Origin: Vibrio breoganii
GTDB lineage: Bacteria > Pseudomonadota > Gammaproteobacteria > Enterobacterales > Vibrionaceae
DNA: 64,000 nt
Direction of reading: 5' to 3'
NCBI RefSeq assembly: GCF_001677275.1
Contig: NZ_CP016179.1
Span: 276,943 to 340,942, forward strand
Position 1 is the first letter of the stretch; each line of letters starts with the position of its first letter. The notes below the pieces were generated by a model, which had not been told where the DNA came from, searched no databases, and saw only the letters and a list, made by a program, of their open reading frames with translations. A program made the position numbers and the translations under genes. Shown one piece after another: positions 16,483-24,361 of this stretch.

Positions 16483-16776
16483 AATTTTGCCTGTCTTTGC
16501 TTTTCGAGTTGTTACTTAGAATCTGGCGGCGCGGCGAGAATAACAAATCGGCCCCCTATTTTTGTGACGTGTCCTGTTTTTTTCTGATCGGCCTTTTGTA
16601 GTTAAGAGACGCTCGAAGCATTGATGGTGTCTTTGAGTGCGGGAGAATGTGCCACGACTGCGTGTTTGCGATTTGATGTCGCAGGAATTGGCGGATACTT
16701 GCGTTCTTTGTCGCTTGTTGGTAGCCAAAAGAAGTGATCAGACTAAGTTATGCATTGATGAACGCTGGTAACAAAA
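16483..16776. other. Gene-free stretch
   Basis: No convincing gene is seen here. The minus-strand frame at 16516-16728 has arginine/threonine-rich low-complexity composition and no ribosome binding site. The region probably holds promoter sequence for the minus-strand gene at 16126. Confidence 0.4.
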
Positions 16777-16804
16777 AGCCCACATCCGAGGAGGATAGTG
16801 GGCT
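16777..16804 (-). terminator. Terminator for the minus-strand 16810 gene
   Basis: AGCCCAC (16777-16783) pairs with GTGGGCT (16798-16804). The A run at 16773-16777 becomes the U tract on the minus strand. Confidence 0.7.
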
Positions 16805-16809
16805 CTGTT

Positions 16810-17013
16810 TTAGTAGTGTCTATTTGCCATGTTTCGCTCGACAAATAGCGTCTTCATTGCTGATAGATAGAATCCACCAGCACTGAACAAGATAGGGCCT
16901 ATATACATTCCAGGATCGTCACTTCTATGTTCAGTGATGATGAATGTAATAGTGGCCAATGCTGCGATGATGGTGAATATCACGCAAATGCGAAGTTTTA
17001 CTTTGTCTGACAT
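16810..17013 (-). CDS. Small two-helix membrane protein (67 aa)
   Basis: From the ATG at 17013 (MSDKVKLRICV), with TTGGAG 9 bases upstream, the 67-aa product has two hydrophobic segments of about 20 residues (ICVIFTIIAALATITFII and YIGPILFSAGGFYLSAM). It should be an inner-membrane protein. No family is recognised. Confidence 0.5.
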   Translation of the reverse strand: MSDKVKLRICVIFTIIAALATITFIITEHRSDDPGMYIGPILFSAGGFYLSAMKTLFVERNMANRHY

Positions 17014-17109
17014 ATTCCTGATCTCCAATTATGGATTTGAATGAACCGATTATTCGGTAGTTCGAGGGTTAGTAGTCAAAGTAAATCTTCTGAATGCATG
17101 AGTTGGTGT

Positions 17110-17403
17110 TCAAACCTGGGTGACTGGATCAATCTCCAGTTTGTGATAGCACGCCTCATCTTCTGTAAAGAACCCGATCCCTTTAACTAGATACGTCCCT
17201 TCTGAAATTGGGTGGTCGAGCGGCAAGAAATTCCACCAATCAGCAACGCCGCACATTTCGATGTCATTTCGGACGGCAAGATTAAAGCCATTTTCAATTA
17301 CTTCTCTTAATTCATTCACTTCTCGTTCTTGTAGTGATGTTACGGCAATACTGTCGCTAAGACCGATTGTGATTTGAATTTCAAACTCGGAGTACATCTG
17401 CAT
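17110..17403 (-). CDS. Hypothetical protein (97 aa)
   Basis: I chose the ATG at 17403 (MQMYSEFEIQITIG), with GAGGG upstream inside the end of the preceding gene; the two genes nearly touch and form an operon. The 97-aa product is acidic and soluble, with a 'WWNFLPLDHPI' patch. Function unknown. Confidence 0.5.
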   Translation of the reverse strand: MQMYSEFEIQITIGLSDSIAVTSLQEREVNELREVIENGFNLAVRNDIEMCGVADWWNFLPLDHPISEGTYLVKGIGFFTEDEACYHKLEIDPVTQV

Positions 17404-17405
17404 GG

Positions 17406-18245
17406 TCAAACCCTCTTTTTGATTAGATAGTCGATTGTTTCAATTAAGTCGGTGTGAATTGTTTGTGTTAATTCTTTGTCCCGAACAACGTCCATGTCAT
17501 CAAGCATTGAGTGAGCTTTGTTAAAGACGTGTTTTTGAATAACCCTGCACAGCGGTACCTGAAGGTGGCTATTACGCTTCATGAAAGAACGGAAAATTGC
17601 GTGAGTTCCTGAAAGAAAATGGCCTAGTGCAATGGCGTGTTGATTATCTTGGTTGGCAAACACATTGGAGTTGCCAGGTAATGTGCTAAACGAGAACACA
17701 AAGGGCGCGTCGGCTGGTAATCTCGCTCCGATCTTCTCTAATGCTGTGATGTCACAGCGGAGCGGGTGAGACGTAAGGATGCTGTCGTCTGCGTGATAGC
17801 TCGCAGAGCGGTAACTGGCGAGTAGAGTCCGTTCTAGTTGCTGGTGGCTTATATTCGGTCTTGTATCACGATAGTGTTCAAGAAGCAGGGCTAGGGTACC
17901 CGGTTTTTCTTCTGCGCAAATGAAGGCAAAAGATTCCGCCCAATAGGTGTTGCCACTGGCGTGCGTTCTAAATTCCCAGTTAAGGATGCCTAGCTCGATA
18001 ATAAGCTCAACCCAAGTTTGGGTTTCCATGTGGTGCAAGGCACCTAAGATGCATTGAGAGCGAATACGAGAAGGCCGTTTCTTAGAGACCTTTGTAATGT
18101 AAGCGGCTGCGAGCAGAGGGCGCTTTATGGCATGTGTATTGGCTACGATAGGGCCGATAATATCGAGCTGTCTAATAGAGGCATTCGCCGCTAGTTCAGC
18201 ACCAACCTCATCTTTGTAGTCGGTAATGTAGTCAATATTAGCCAT
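17406..18245 (-). CDS. Hypothetical protein (279 aa)
   Basis: A 279-aa soluble, mostly helical protein (YITDYKDEVGAELAANASI...) with no signal peptide, membrane helix or enzyme motif that I recognise. It lies 19 bp downstream of the exonuclease I-like gene and just upstream of the 17110 gene, all on the minus strand, so the three are probably co-transcribed. Its role may be linked to DNA metabolism only by that context. Confidence 0.55.
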   Translation of the reverse strand: MANIDYITDYKDEVGAELAANASIRQLDIIGPIVANTHAIKRPLLAAAYITKVSKKRPSRIRSQCILGALHHMETQTWVELIIELGILNWEFRTHASGNTYWAESFAFICAEEKPGTLALLLEHYRDTRPNISHQQLERTLLASYRSASYHADDSILTSHPLRCDITALEKIGARLPADAPFVFSFSTLPGNSNVFANQDNQHAIALGHFLSGTHAIFRSFMKRNSHLQVPLCRVIQKHVFNKAHSMLDDMDVVRDKELTQTIHTDLIETIDYLIKKRV

Positions 18246-18264
18246 TTGAAAAGCGCCTTATTGT

Positions 18265-19674
18265 TTAAAGTTCTGCGTAGAACGCTTTATTGCGCTCATG
18301 TAGTGCTTTGACTTTGAGTAGGGTGCGTTTGACGCTACTTAGCCGATTAGAGCTCTCGATGTTATTTAGCTTTTGCTCTGTTTCCGTCAGGTGTTCGGAT
18401 GGCGAGAATACTCTGGCTAAGTGTTTTTTCAGGATTGCTCTGTCAGCCTCGGAAATGGTTTTGGCATCGAGTTCTGGTCTCTGTAAGTAGTTCTGGCAAA
18501 GTGCTAATTCGATCACTCGACTGTCACTGCCATCCACTGATGTGCCAAGATTTTCAGTTGTGAACTCACTGCTCTCCATTTTGAAGAGTTGGCGGCGAAG
18601 TGATTCCTCCTCTCTGCTAAAGAAGTCATATATACGCTCATTGAGAGAGAGGTCTTCTAGCTTCTTGAAGCCATTCTCACGCTCGTGTTGTGTTGCTAGT
18701 GCCTTGAGTTTGTCCATCTCTTGTTGGGCGACATGGTAGTGTTGCTCAGAGGCTTTGGCGTCTAAGTCGAATCGTTTAAAGCAAGCGTGGGCGTATTGGT
18801 CAGCCGCGCGTAACATTGGTAGCTTGTTTGGGTAAAGCCTGATCAGGTCTTTTTCTGTTACTTCGCTGGGATTCTTTGCAAGGTCAATTGCGTAAATCAC
18901 GTTCTTGGTGACGAGGATTGGCAAGATGCATTTTGTATAGCGTTTATTAACGGAGTGGAACATGGCGCTATAGAATACAGCGCACCCCATTTCTGCCGTT
19001 TCCACGACGCGAAACTTATCCCAGTTAAGAACGAAGTCGAAAAGATCGGGAGCGCGTTGCTTGATGATTTTGGCAAGTTCTAGGGTCGCAAATATATCGG
19101 CCATTGCGGCGTGGGCGTTGGTCAATTCAATGCCGTTAGCAGAGCACATTGATTCCAGCTTCATGCATGGCTTAATGCCATCTTCCTTTAGCTTGAAATT
19201 TAAAATGCCAGGTCGATAGGTGTAACACATGCGAACTAGTTGAAGTACATCAAGTGTAGAGTTCAGGGCGAAGCGCTCGTGCTCGAATACACTGATGTTA
19301 TTTCGATAAAATAGGTGGCGAATGGACGTGTTATCAAAGGCAATATTATTATAACCCGCTAGCACAGCCCCTTTACCTAACGCGCTTTTGACCTTTTCCG
19401 CAAGTTGACGCTCTGTAATGCCTTTTTGCATTTGGTCGTCGACATCAATCTTGGTAACTTCGTAAGCTTCAACCGCCGGTATGATGTCAGCGCGTGGTAC
19501 CACTAGTTCTTCGATTCTTGTCCGCTCTTCTAGGTTCATGTCACATGAGATCGCACCGAATTCGGTGATTTGTGAATGAGCATGCTCAAGTCCAGATGTT
19601 TCAACGTCATACATAAATAGAGAAGAAAAAGACTTAGATGGAAACTCTGGTGTTGCAGACAAAATAAACGGCAT
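18265..19674 (-). CDS. sbcB: Exodeoxyribonuclease I (SbcB) homologue
   Basis: The 469-aa length is close to E. coli SbcB (475 aa). The DEDDh exonuclease motifs are present: MYDVETSG (D23, E25), AGYNNIAFDNTSIR (D114) and NAHAAMADIFATLEL (H188, D193). Exonuclease I degrades single-stranded DNA 3' to 5' and takes part in mismatch repair and recombination, usually through binding the SSB tail; the plasmid also encodes an SSB at 35025. GAGGGATAC precedes the ATG, so translation should be efficient. First gene of a likely three-gene operon. A plasmid copy is unusual because the host should have its own. Confidence 0.85.
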   Translation of the reverse strand: MPFILSATPEFPSKSFSSLFMYDVETSGLEHAHSQITEFGAISCDMNLEERTRIEELVVPRADIIPAVEAYEVTKIDVDDQMQKGITERQLAEKVKSALGKGAVLAGYNNIAFDNTSIRHLFYRNNISVFEHERFALNSTLDVLQLVRMCYTYRPGILNFKLKEDGIKPCMKLESMCSANGIELTNAHAAMADIFATLELAKIIKQRAPDLFDFVLNWDKFRVVETAEMGCAVFYSAMFHSVNKRYTKCILPILVTKNVIYAIDLAKNPSEVTEKDLIRLYPNKLPMLRAADQYAHACFKRFDLDAKASEQHYHVAQQEMDKLKALATQHERENGFKKLEDLSLNERIYDFFSREEESLRRQLFKMESSEFTTENLGTSVDGSDSRVIELALCQNYLQRPELDAKTISEADRAILKKHLARVFSPSEHLTETEQKLNNIESSNRLSSVKRTLLKVKALHERNKAFYAEL

Positions 19675-19822
19675 GTATCCCTCGATAACGAATTAGCACG
19701 TTCGGTGTATGTGTCGTCGGAAGGGCAAAATATGATGTCGCGTTTTAAAAGCGTGCAGACAGCAACGAGGGTGTATCTAGCGTCCGTATTCCAAAGATTG
19801 TTTGGAGTTTTTGGGATTTGCC

Positions 19823-20977
19823 GTGAAAGTTGCGATATGGGTGTTGTTAGTGACTGTTGTCCTTGCTGGGTGCAGTCGAGAGTTTATTGAGGAGCATGTT
19901 GGGGTTCGTTATACGCTGACAAATAAGGCTGCAATGAACAATTTGGCACCACTGCCAGGCAAGTTTGAGCTCCGGAAGGATGATCAAGGTACCGAAGATA
20001 TTATCTTTGTTGAGGGTTTAGGTGAGCAATGGCGACCAAGGGATCTCGGTCCTGATGCTCCGCACCATTTCATAAAGTACACAAACAACTATCACTCAAA
20101 AAGTGATGTTAATTTTCAGACGGAAATGATCAAGGTTTCCACTATCCATCGAAGCTTTCCTCGGGCGGCTTTACGTGATGCCATAATCACCACTCTTCTA
20201 ACACCGGCTAATCCTGATGTGGTTGAATATTTTGATGAGAGCGCGATTGAGTTAGGTGGTGAACCTTTCCTGTACGGTCGGGTTCGTGATCATGAGGGCA
20301 ATAAGTTGCGTTGGGAATGGCGAACTAGGCAGTATGCCGACTATTTGATTGAGCGCTATATGAAAACTGAAATAGTAGATTTTCATACCGCTCACTATGT
20401 GGAGTTTCCGTTTCGATATGATGGGCAAGTATTCTTGAGTGGAAAAGACTACAAGTACGCCGATTTGGTAAGGAAAGCGGCCAAGGAGCATCAAATAAGT
20501 GAGGCTTTAATTTATGCCATTATTAAAACAGAGTCGTCGTTTAACCCGTATGCCGTTAGTTGGGCGGGCGCGTTTGGTTTGATGCAGGTGATCCCTTCAA
20601 CTGCGGGTACCGATGTTTATAAGTTAATGAAAGGTAGGAGTCGTCCGCCAACGAAACGTGAGTTGATGACCCCTGCAATAAATGTGGATGTGGGTACCTC
20701 ATACCTCTGGCTACTTAAGAATCGTTATCTTGCAAAAATAGAAAATCCAATTGTTCGTCAGTACGCGATGATATCCGCATACAACGGCGGTACTGGTGGT
20801 GTGTTCAGGGCGTTTGGTCATAGAGGTCCAGCAAAAGCGATAGAGGTTATCAATAAGCATACGCCTGAATCGGCCTATAAGGTTCTGAGAAATAAACACC
20901 CTAATGCTGAGGCGAGGGGTTACATTTATAAGGTGCTGAAGTACAAGAACGAGTTCAAGCAATCTTTGGACCGGTAG
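19823..20977 (+). CDS. Membrane-bound lytic murein transglycosylase (MltC-like lipoprotein)
   Basis: From the GTG at 19823 the 384-aa product starts with a lipoprotein signal peptide (LLVTVVLAGC, acylated Cys at 17); the TTG at 19802 is a less likely start. The C-terminal SLT domain has the catalytic glutamate in IIKTESSFNPYAVSW (E237), then GLMQVIPST and the AYNGGTGG motif. The order and the preceding region match MltC. It cleaves peptidoglycan glycan strands from the outer-membrane side, and on conjugative plasmids such enzymes help local wall remodelling. A strong terminator follows at 21002. Confidence 0.85.
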   Translation: MKVAIWVLLVTVVLAGCSREFIEEHVGVRYTLTNKAAMNNLAPLPGKFELRKDDQGTEDIIFVEGLGEQWRPRDLGPDAPHHFIKYTNNYHSKSDVNFQTEMIKVSTIHRSFPRAALRDAIITTLLTPANPDVVEYFDESAIELGGEPFLYGRVRDHEGNKLRWEWRTRQYADYLIERYMKTEIVDFHTAHYVEFPFRYDGQVFLSGKDYKYADLVRKAAKEHQISEALIYAIIKTESSFNPYAVSWAGAFGLMQVIPSTAGTDVYKLMKGRSRPPTKRELMTPAINVDVGTSYLWLLKNRYLAKIENPIVRQYAMISAYNGGTGGVFRAFGHRGPAKAIEVINKHTPESAYKVLRNKHPNAEARGYIYKVLKYKNEFKQSLDR

Positions 20978-21001
20978 CTCGGTAGGGTGTCACTGAAAAA
21001 C

Positions 21002-21050
21002 AAGAGCAGCAGGTGCATGATTAATTAATGTACTTGCTGTTCTTTGTTTT
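21002..21050 (+). terminator. Terminator after the transglycosylase gene
   Basis: A long stem, AAGAGCAGCAGGTGCAT pairing with ATGTACTTGCTGTTCTT, allowing G-U pairs, closes on a loop and is followed by TTTGTTTT. Confidence 0.75.
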
Positions 21051-21148
21051 GCGGGATGCTACACAAAATGATGTACAACGATTTGGTTGGGTCACCATTT
21101 CTGTAAACTCACCACGTATTTTAGTAATGGTGAAAAGTTAATAGTGTT

Positions 21149-21841
21149 ATGAACGGTCTAGGCAAGGTGATGTTAGGGGTCGCCGGTTGGCTATTATGTG
21201 CTACTGCTAGTGCGGAGACGATGGCGGGTGTATCCCATTATCTGGATGTGCTTAATGAGCGGCACTCGGTTATAGCGCATGAGACCATTACGTTGGATTA
21301 CAGTCGGGATGGCTCGCAAGATCTCGTGCTATTTGCTACATACGTGAACTCAAATTCAGGTGATCTCGAGGAGCGCGTCGCTTTCTTCAGAGATTTTGAC
21401 ACGCATCGTCTGTTTGAGTTGGAGCATACCCTTTCACATCAAAACGATGAGGGGTTGTTTTATGAGTCCGTAGATGCTGAGACGGGTCTAATTGCGTTGT
21501 CCAGTAGACGCGAGAGCGGCCCTGAAGGTTATATGATTGTTCTTGATGGAGAGGTTACGATAGCGCCGACACGTGCGGAGTTATGGCGACAGGTTCGTAA
21601 ATCAATCAAGACTCGGGCAGTGTATTCTCTGAGTCAGTGGACTCAGCTGCAAGGGTTTAGGTGTGAACTGCAAGAGGTAATTCCCTTCTATGGTTACAAG
21701 CTTGCGAAGCGCCATGCTGAATTGAAAAGAAAATGGAATCGTTTGGTGGCGGACGAACCGTTAAAAGCTGACGCTGTAATAAAAAAAGCAAAAGTGAATA
21801 CGTGTGAATTCTACTGGCAGGTTGAGGATATGTTAACGTGA
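21149..21841 (+). CDS. Predicted secreted hypothetical protein (230 aa)
   Basis: The N-terminus (MNGLGKVMLGVAGWLLCATASAE) is a Sec signal peptide with a likely cut after ASA. The mature protein has two cysteines near its C-terminus that may pair. No catalytic motif is recognised. Its stop codon overlaps the GTG start of the next gene (ACGTGA), so the two are translationally coupled. Confidence 0.55.
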   Translation: MNGLGKVMLGVAGWLLCATASAETMAGVSHYLDVLNERHSVIAHETITLDYSRDGSQDLVLFATYVNSNSGDLEERVAFFRDFDTHRLFELEHTLSHQNDEGLFYESVDAETGLIALSSRRESGPEGYMIVLDGEVTIAPTRAELWRQVRKSIKTRAVYSLSQWTQLQGFRCELQEVIPFYGYKLAKRHAELKRKWNRLVADEPLKADAVIKKAKVNTCEFYWQVEDMLT

Positions 21842-22086
21842 ATAATCAGTTTCGTGTCTCAGTGTATTGGTTTGTCTTAGTGCTGTGTATGGTTGGATGG
21901 GCGGTCAACACTAGTGCGGCTAGCCAGGTGTTTTCAAACGAGTTCAATTTTATACTGTTTTGCCTATCTTTTATGATGGTTCGTGATGCTTTGAAGGCTG
22001 TACGTACGACTTTCTCTGGAAAAGCTCGTCTAGTTATTACCTTATCTCCCTTCCTTTCTGTGGGTCCTATCCTCGGCATGCTTTAG
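21838..22086 (+). CDS. Small membrane protein (82 aa)
   Basis: It starts at the GTG overlapping the stop of the secreted-protein gene. The 82-aa product has a hydrophobic N-terminal segment (YWFVLVLCMVGWAV), a second in NFILFCLSFMMV and a third, shorter one near the C-terminus. It is probably an inner-membrane protein of unknown role. Confidence 0.5.
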   Translation: MNNQFRVSVYWFVLVLCMVGWAVNTSAASQVFSNEFNFILFCLSFMMVRDALKAVRTTFSGKARLVITLSPFLSVGPILGML

Positions 22087-22172
22087 AAGCCGAAAATGAA
22101 ACGTAACACAGTATTTTTCTGCTCTGATTGACGTTAAACGTAAGTGTTGAACATGCAATCAGGGCATCCTTT

Positions 22173-23204
22173 ATGAACAATGAATTTACTTTATTCATCT
22201 ACAGTAGCTTACTCGTAGCCTACTTTGGGTTGTTCTACCTGCTGTTCCACAAAATGAATGTCTTTTTAGCGAAAGAGTCTCGGGAACACTTCAAAACACA
22301 ATTGGTTTGTAGAGCTACAAAGTACCCGCTTGTAGTGCTTGCCGTTGTGGTGCCGTTGTGTCCGGCAATTCTTTACCTGCAAGAGTTAGTAGGGTTTGAG
22401 GGTCGCTCCCTTAAAACTCTAATGGTTGTTTTCCACCTCTCGGTCCTGACCTGGTGGCTTCATAATGTCATTGCGGCATTTGAGGGATATTTCCTTCGTA
22501 AGCCAGATCGCGATCAAACAACAGCTTCTGCCGTCGCTAAAGTAGCAAAGATAGTTTTGTATTCAGTTTCAGGGATGGTGTTTCTATCTCAATTGGGCGT
22601 GAACCTATCGGCGATTATGACGTTCTCAGGCATGAGTGGTCTAGCTCTTGGCTTTGCGGCTAAGGATATTGTAGCCAACTTTATGTCATCACTCGTCATA
22701 CACTGGGAAAACCAGATAAAGCTAGGGCAGTGGATATCAAGTCCTGATGAGGATATTGAAGGGATTGTGCGAGCAATCAATATGCGTACGGTTGAGATTG
22801 AGCGATTCGATAAATATCCGATGTTCGTTCCAACATCGAAGATTGTTTCGATGAGTATTAGTAATCATTCGAAGATGAGCAATAGGCGAATTAACGAACA
22901 CCTCGGCGTTCGAGTTATGGACGTAAAGTTAATTCCTGTGATCACTGAGAAACTGCAGAACTATATCAATGACTCTATTTTGCTAGACCAAAGACACAGC
23001 AACTTTGTCTATCTCAATAAGGTGGCGGCATCCAGTATGGATCTGTGGGTGAATCTGTATTCTCGTAGTGTTGATTGGGTGCATTTTCAATCGATAAAGC
23101 AGCAAATGTTACTGGATATGATAGAGATTATTGAAGGTTGTGGCGCCGAGCTTGCCTATGATGTGGTTGAGCTCAAAGACTTGCCAGAAAACACTCAAAG
23201 TTGA
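22173..23204 (+). CDS. MscS-family mechanosensitive ion channel
   Basis: From the ATG at 22173 (AGGG 8 bases upstream) the 343-aa product has about four N-terminal membrane helices. The pore helix and conserved MscS core follow: 'SAIMTFSGMSGLALGFAAKD' then IVANFMSSLVI, with the glycine/alanine packing typical of TM3. A beta domain follows (GQWISSPDEDIEGIVRAINMRTVEIERFD). MscS channels open under membrane tension to release osmolytes. It sits after two small envelope-protein genes but with its own leader of ~90 bp. Confidence 0.85.
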   Translation: MNNEFTLFIYSSLLVAYFGLFYLLFHKMNVFLAKESREHFKTQLVCRATKYPLVVLAVVVPLCPAILYLQELVGFEGRSLKTLMVVFHLSVLTWWLHNVIAAFEGYFLRKPDRDQTTASAVAKVAKIVLYSVSGMVFLSQLGVNLSAIMTFSGMSGLALGFAAKDIVANFMSSLVIHWENQIKLGQWISSPDEDIEGIVRAINMRTVEIERFDKYPMFVPTSKIVSMSISNHSKMSNRRINEHLGVRVMDVKLIPVITEKLQNYINDSILLDQRHSNFVYLNKVAASSMDLWVNLYSRSVDWVHFQSIKQQMLLDMIEIIEGCGAELAYDVVELKDLPENTQS

Positions 23205-23320
23205 AATGGCTTCCAGAAATGAAAGGAATAACACTGAAAATTAAGTCCCTTAGATAGAGTTTGCTCGCTTTGCACGCGTCAGTTGCAGAGAGAATGTTCA
23301 ATTTTTGGGATGAGTAAAGA

Positions 23321-23917
23321 ATGAAAAAATTAGTAGCGTTGGCACTTTGTGTCGCTGGTAGCGTAGGTTCTGTGTCAGCAGCAGAGCCAGTAAATGTTTA
23401 TGCGGCAAACGAAACTGCTTATATCAAGGCAGATTTAGATTTTGGCCAAGAAACGCGTCATGAATTGATGGGTTCAGCAGCAACTTACGATAACGATCTT
23501 GGGTTTGGTTTGATCGCAGGCTATCAGCAAAGCCTAACTGATCACTGGACGTTGGGTTACGAAGTTGAATATCGCAACATTGCAGAGGCATCAATGAATG
23601 TTGGTGGTTCTGAAGTGAGCCACTTCGATGCTAATGGTGTAGCTCTTAATTTGGCACCGAAATACTACGTTGGTGCGTCTCCGTTGTACTTAGGGGCAAC
23701 ATTAGGTCTAGGTCGCTATCGCGTTAATCGTGATGCTTCTGTAGATGGTGTTGGCTTTAAAACGACGACTACTGGTTGGCAGTTAGGCTTTGAAGCGGGT
23801 TACCAAGTAACCGAAAGCATCGGTCTTAGTGCTGGCTATCGTGTAATGCGTATGGATATCCATGACGTAGACACAACTGTATCTGGTGCTGTTGTAGGTA
23901 TGAGTTACAAGTTCTAA
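23321..23917 (+). CDS. Outer-membrane beta-barrel protein (OmpA/OmpW-like porin family)
   Basis: The 198-aa protein has a signal peptide (MKKLVALALCVAGSVGSVSA) and a mature part of alternating beta strands (GFGLIAGYQQSLTDHWTLGY; YLGATLGLGRYRV; GWQLGFEAGYQV), and it ends in a terminal phenylalanine (MSYKF), the outer-membrane insertion signal. The size fits an 8-stranded barrel of the OMP_b-brl class. No C-terminal peptidoglycan-binding domain is present. A GC-rich hairpin follows. Confidence 0.75.
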   Translation: MKKLVALALCVAGSVGSVSAAEPVNVYAANETAYIKADLDFGQETRHELMGSAATYDNDLGFGLIAGYQQSLTDHWTLGYEVEYRNIAEASMNVGGSEVSHFDANGVALNLAPKYYVGASPLYLGATLGLGRYRVNRDASVDGVGFKTTTTGWQLGFEAGYQVTESIGLSAGYRVMRMDIHDVDTTVSGAVVGMSYKF

Positions 23918-23924
23918 GAGAACG

Positions 23925-23944
23925 GCCCCGCCGAGAGGTGGGGC
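23925..23944 (+). terminator. Hairpin after the beta-barrel gene
   Basis: GCCCCGCC (23925-23932) pairs with GGTGGGGC (23937-23944, one G-U). There is no clear T run after it, so it is a weak terminator or 3' stabiliser. Confidence 0.45.
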
Positions 23945-23956
23945 GATGAATTCTGT

Positions 23957-24175
23957 ATGGATTCACAAGTGAAAATCTGGATTGAGAGTGATTGCTTCGG
24001 CAATCGACATGTCATGGTTAAGCGTGACCCATTGGGGTCGTTTTGCTATTGCACTTTTTACTACAAGTACCCGTTTGTATGTAACGCCGCAATAGATAGA
24101 ACCGCAGAAGCGATGGCTATATCTCTGGGTGCAAGTCATCCAGTGGCGAAGCGTGTCCGCAATCTAGGTGAATAA
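23957..24175 (+). CDS. Small hypothetical protein (72 aa)
   Basis: The 72-aa product (MDSQVKIWIESDCFGNRH...) has four cysteines, two of them in SFCYC, and ends in a short helix (AMAISLGASHPVAKRV). The ribosome binding site is weak and the gene lies just after a hairpin, so it may be poorly expressed. No family is recognised. Confidence 0.4.
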   Translation: MDSQVKIWIESDCFGNRHVMVKRDPLGSFCYCTFYYKYPFVCNAAIDRTAEAMAISLGASHPVAKRVRNLGE

Positions 24176-24229
24176 GCCGTCTGGAAATTTATTTTTGACC
24201 GCACTTAATGTGTGGGTTTTCGCGTGCTT

Positions 24230-24361
24230 GGCATACAGAGAGACGCCGCTTTAGCGAATTGAAGTCTGCGGTAGTCTGAAGGTAAGAGTTTGCGTCAGCG
24301 ACGCAACATTCACCCTCCGGTAGTTGGAGGATGCTTACTTATGTTGTTTAGGGATTAAAAT
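24230..24361 (+). promoter_or_regulatory. Structured leader of the first GlyGly-CTERM protease gene
   Basis: A ~130-base leader beginning TTGGCATACAG closely matches that of the second protease gene (26176-26311). Three hairpins can be drawn: CCGC...GCGG near 24246-24270, TTGCGTC (24290-24296) with GACGCAA (24300-24306), and CCTCC (24314-24318) with GGAGG (24326-24330). The same stems form in the second copy despite base changes. It may be a regulatory RNA element. It does not match the c-di-GMP riboswitch pattern as I know it. Confidence 0.5.

Noticed and set aside
16516..16728. 70-aa minus-strand frame
   Set aside because: Arg/Thr-rich low-complexity sequence without a ribosome binding site.
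24230..24361. c-di-GMP-I riboswitch
   Set aside because: The leader has a CTCCGGTAG stretch, but the other conserved blocks of that riboswitch are absent and the second copy lacks even this stretch.
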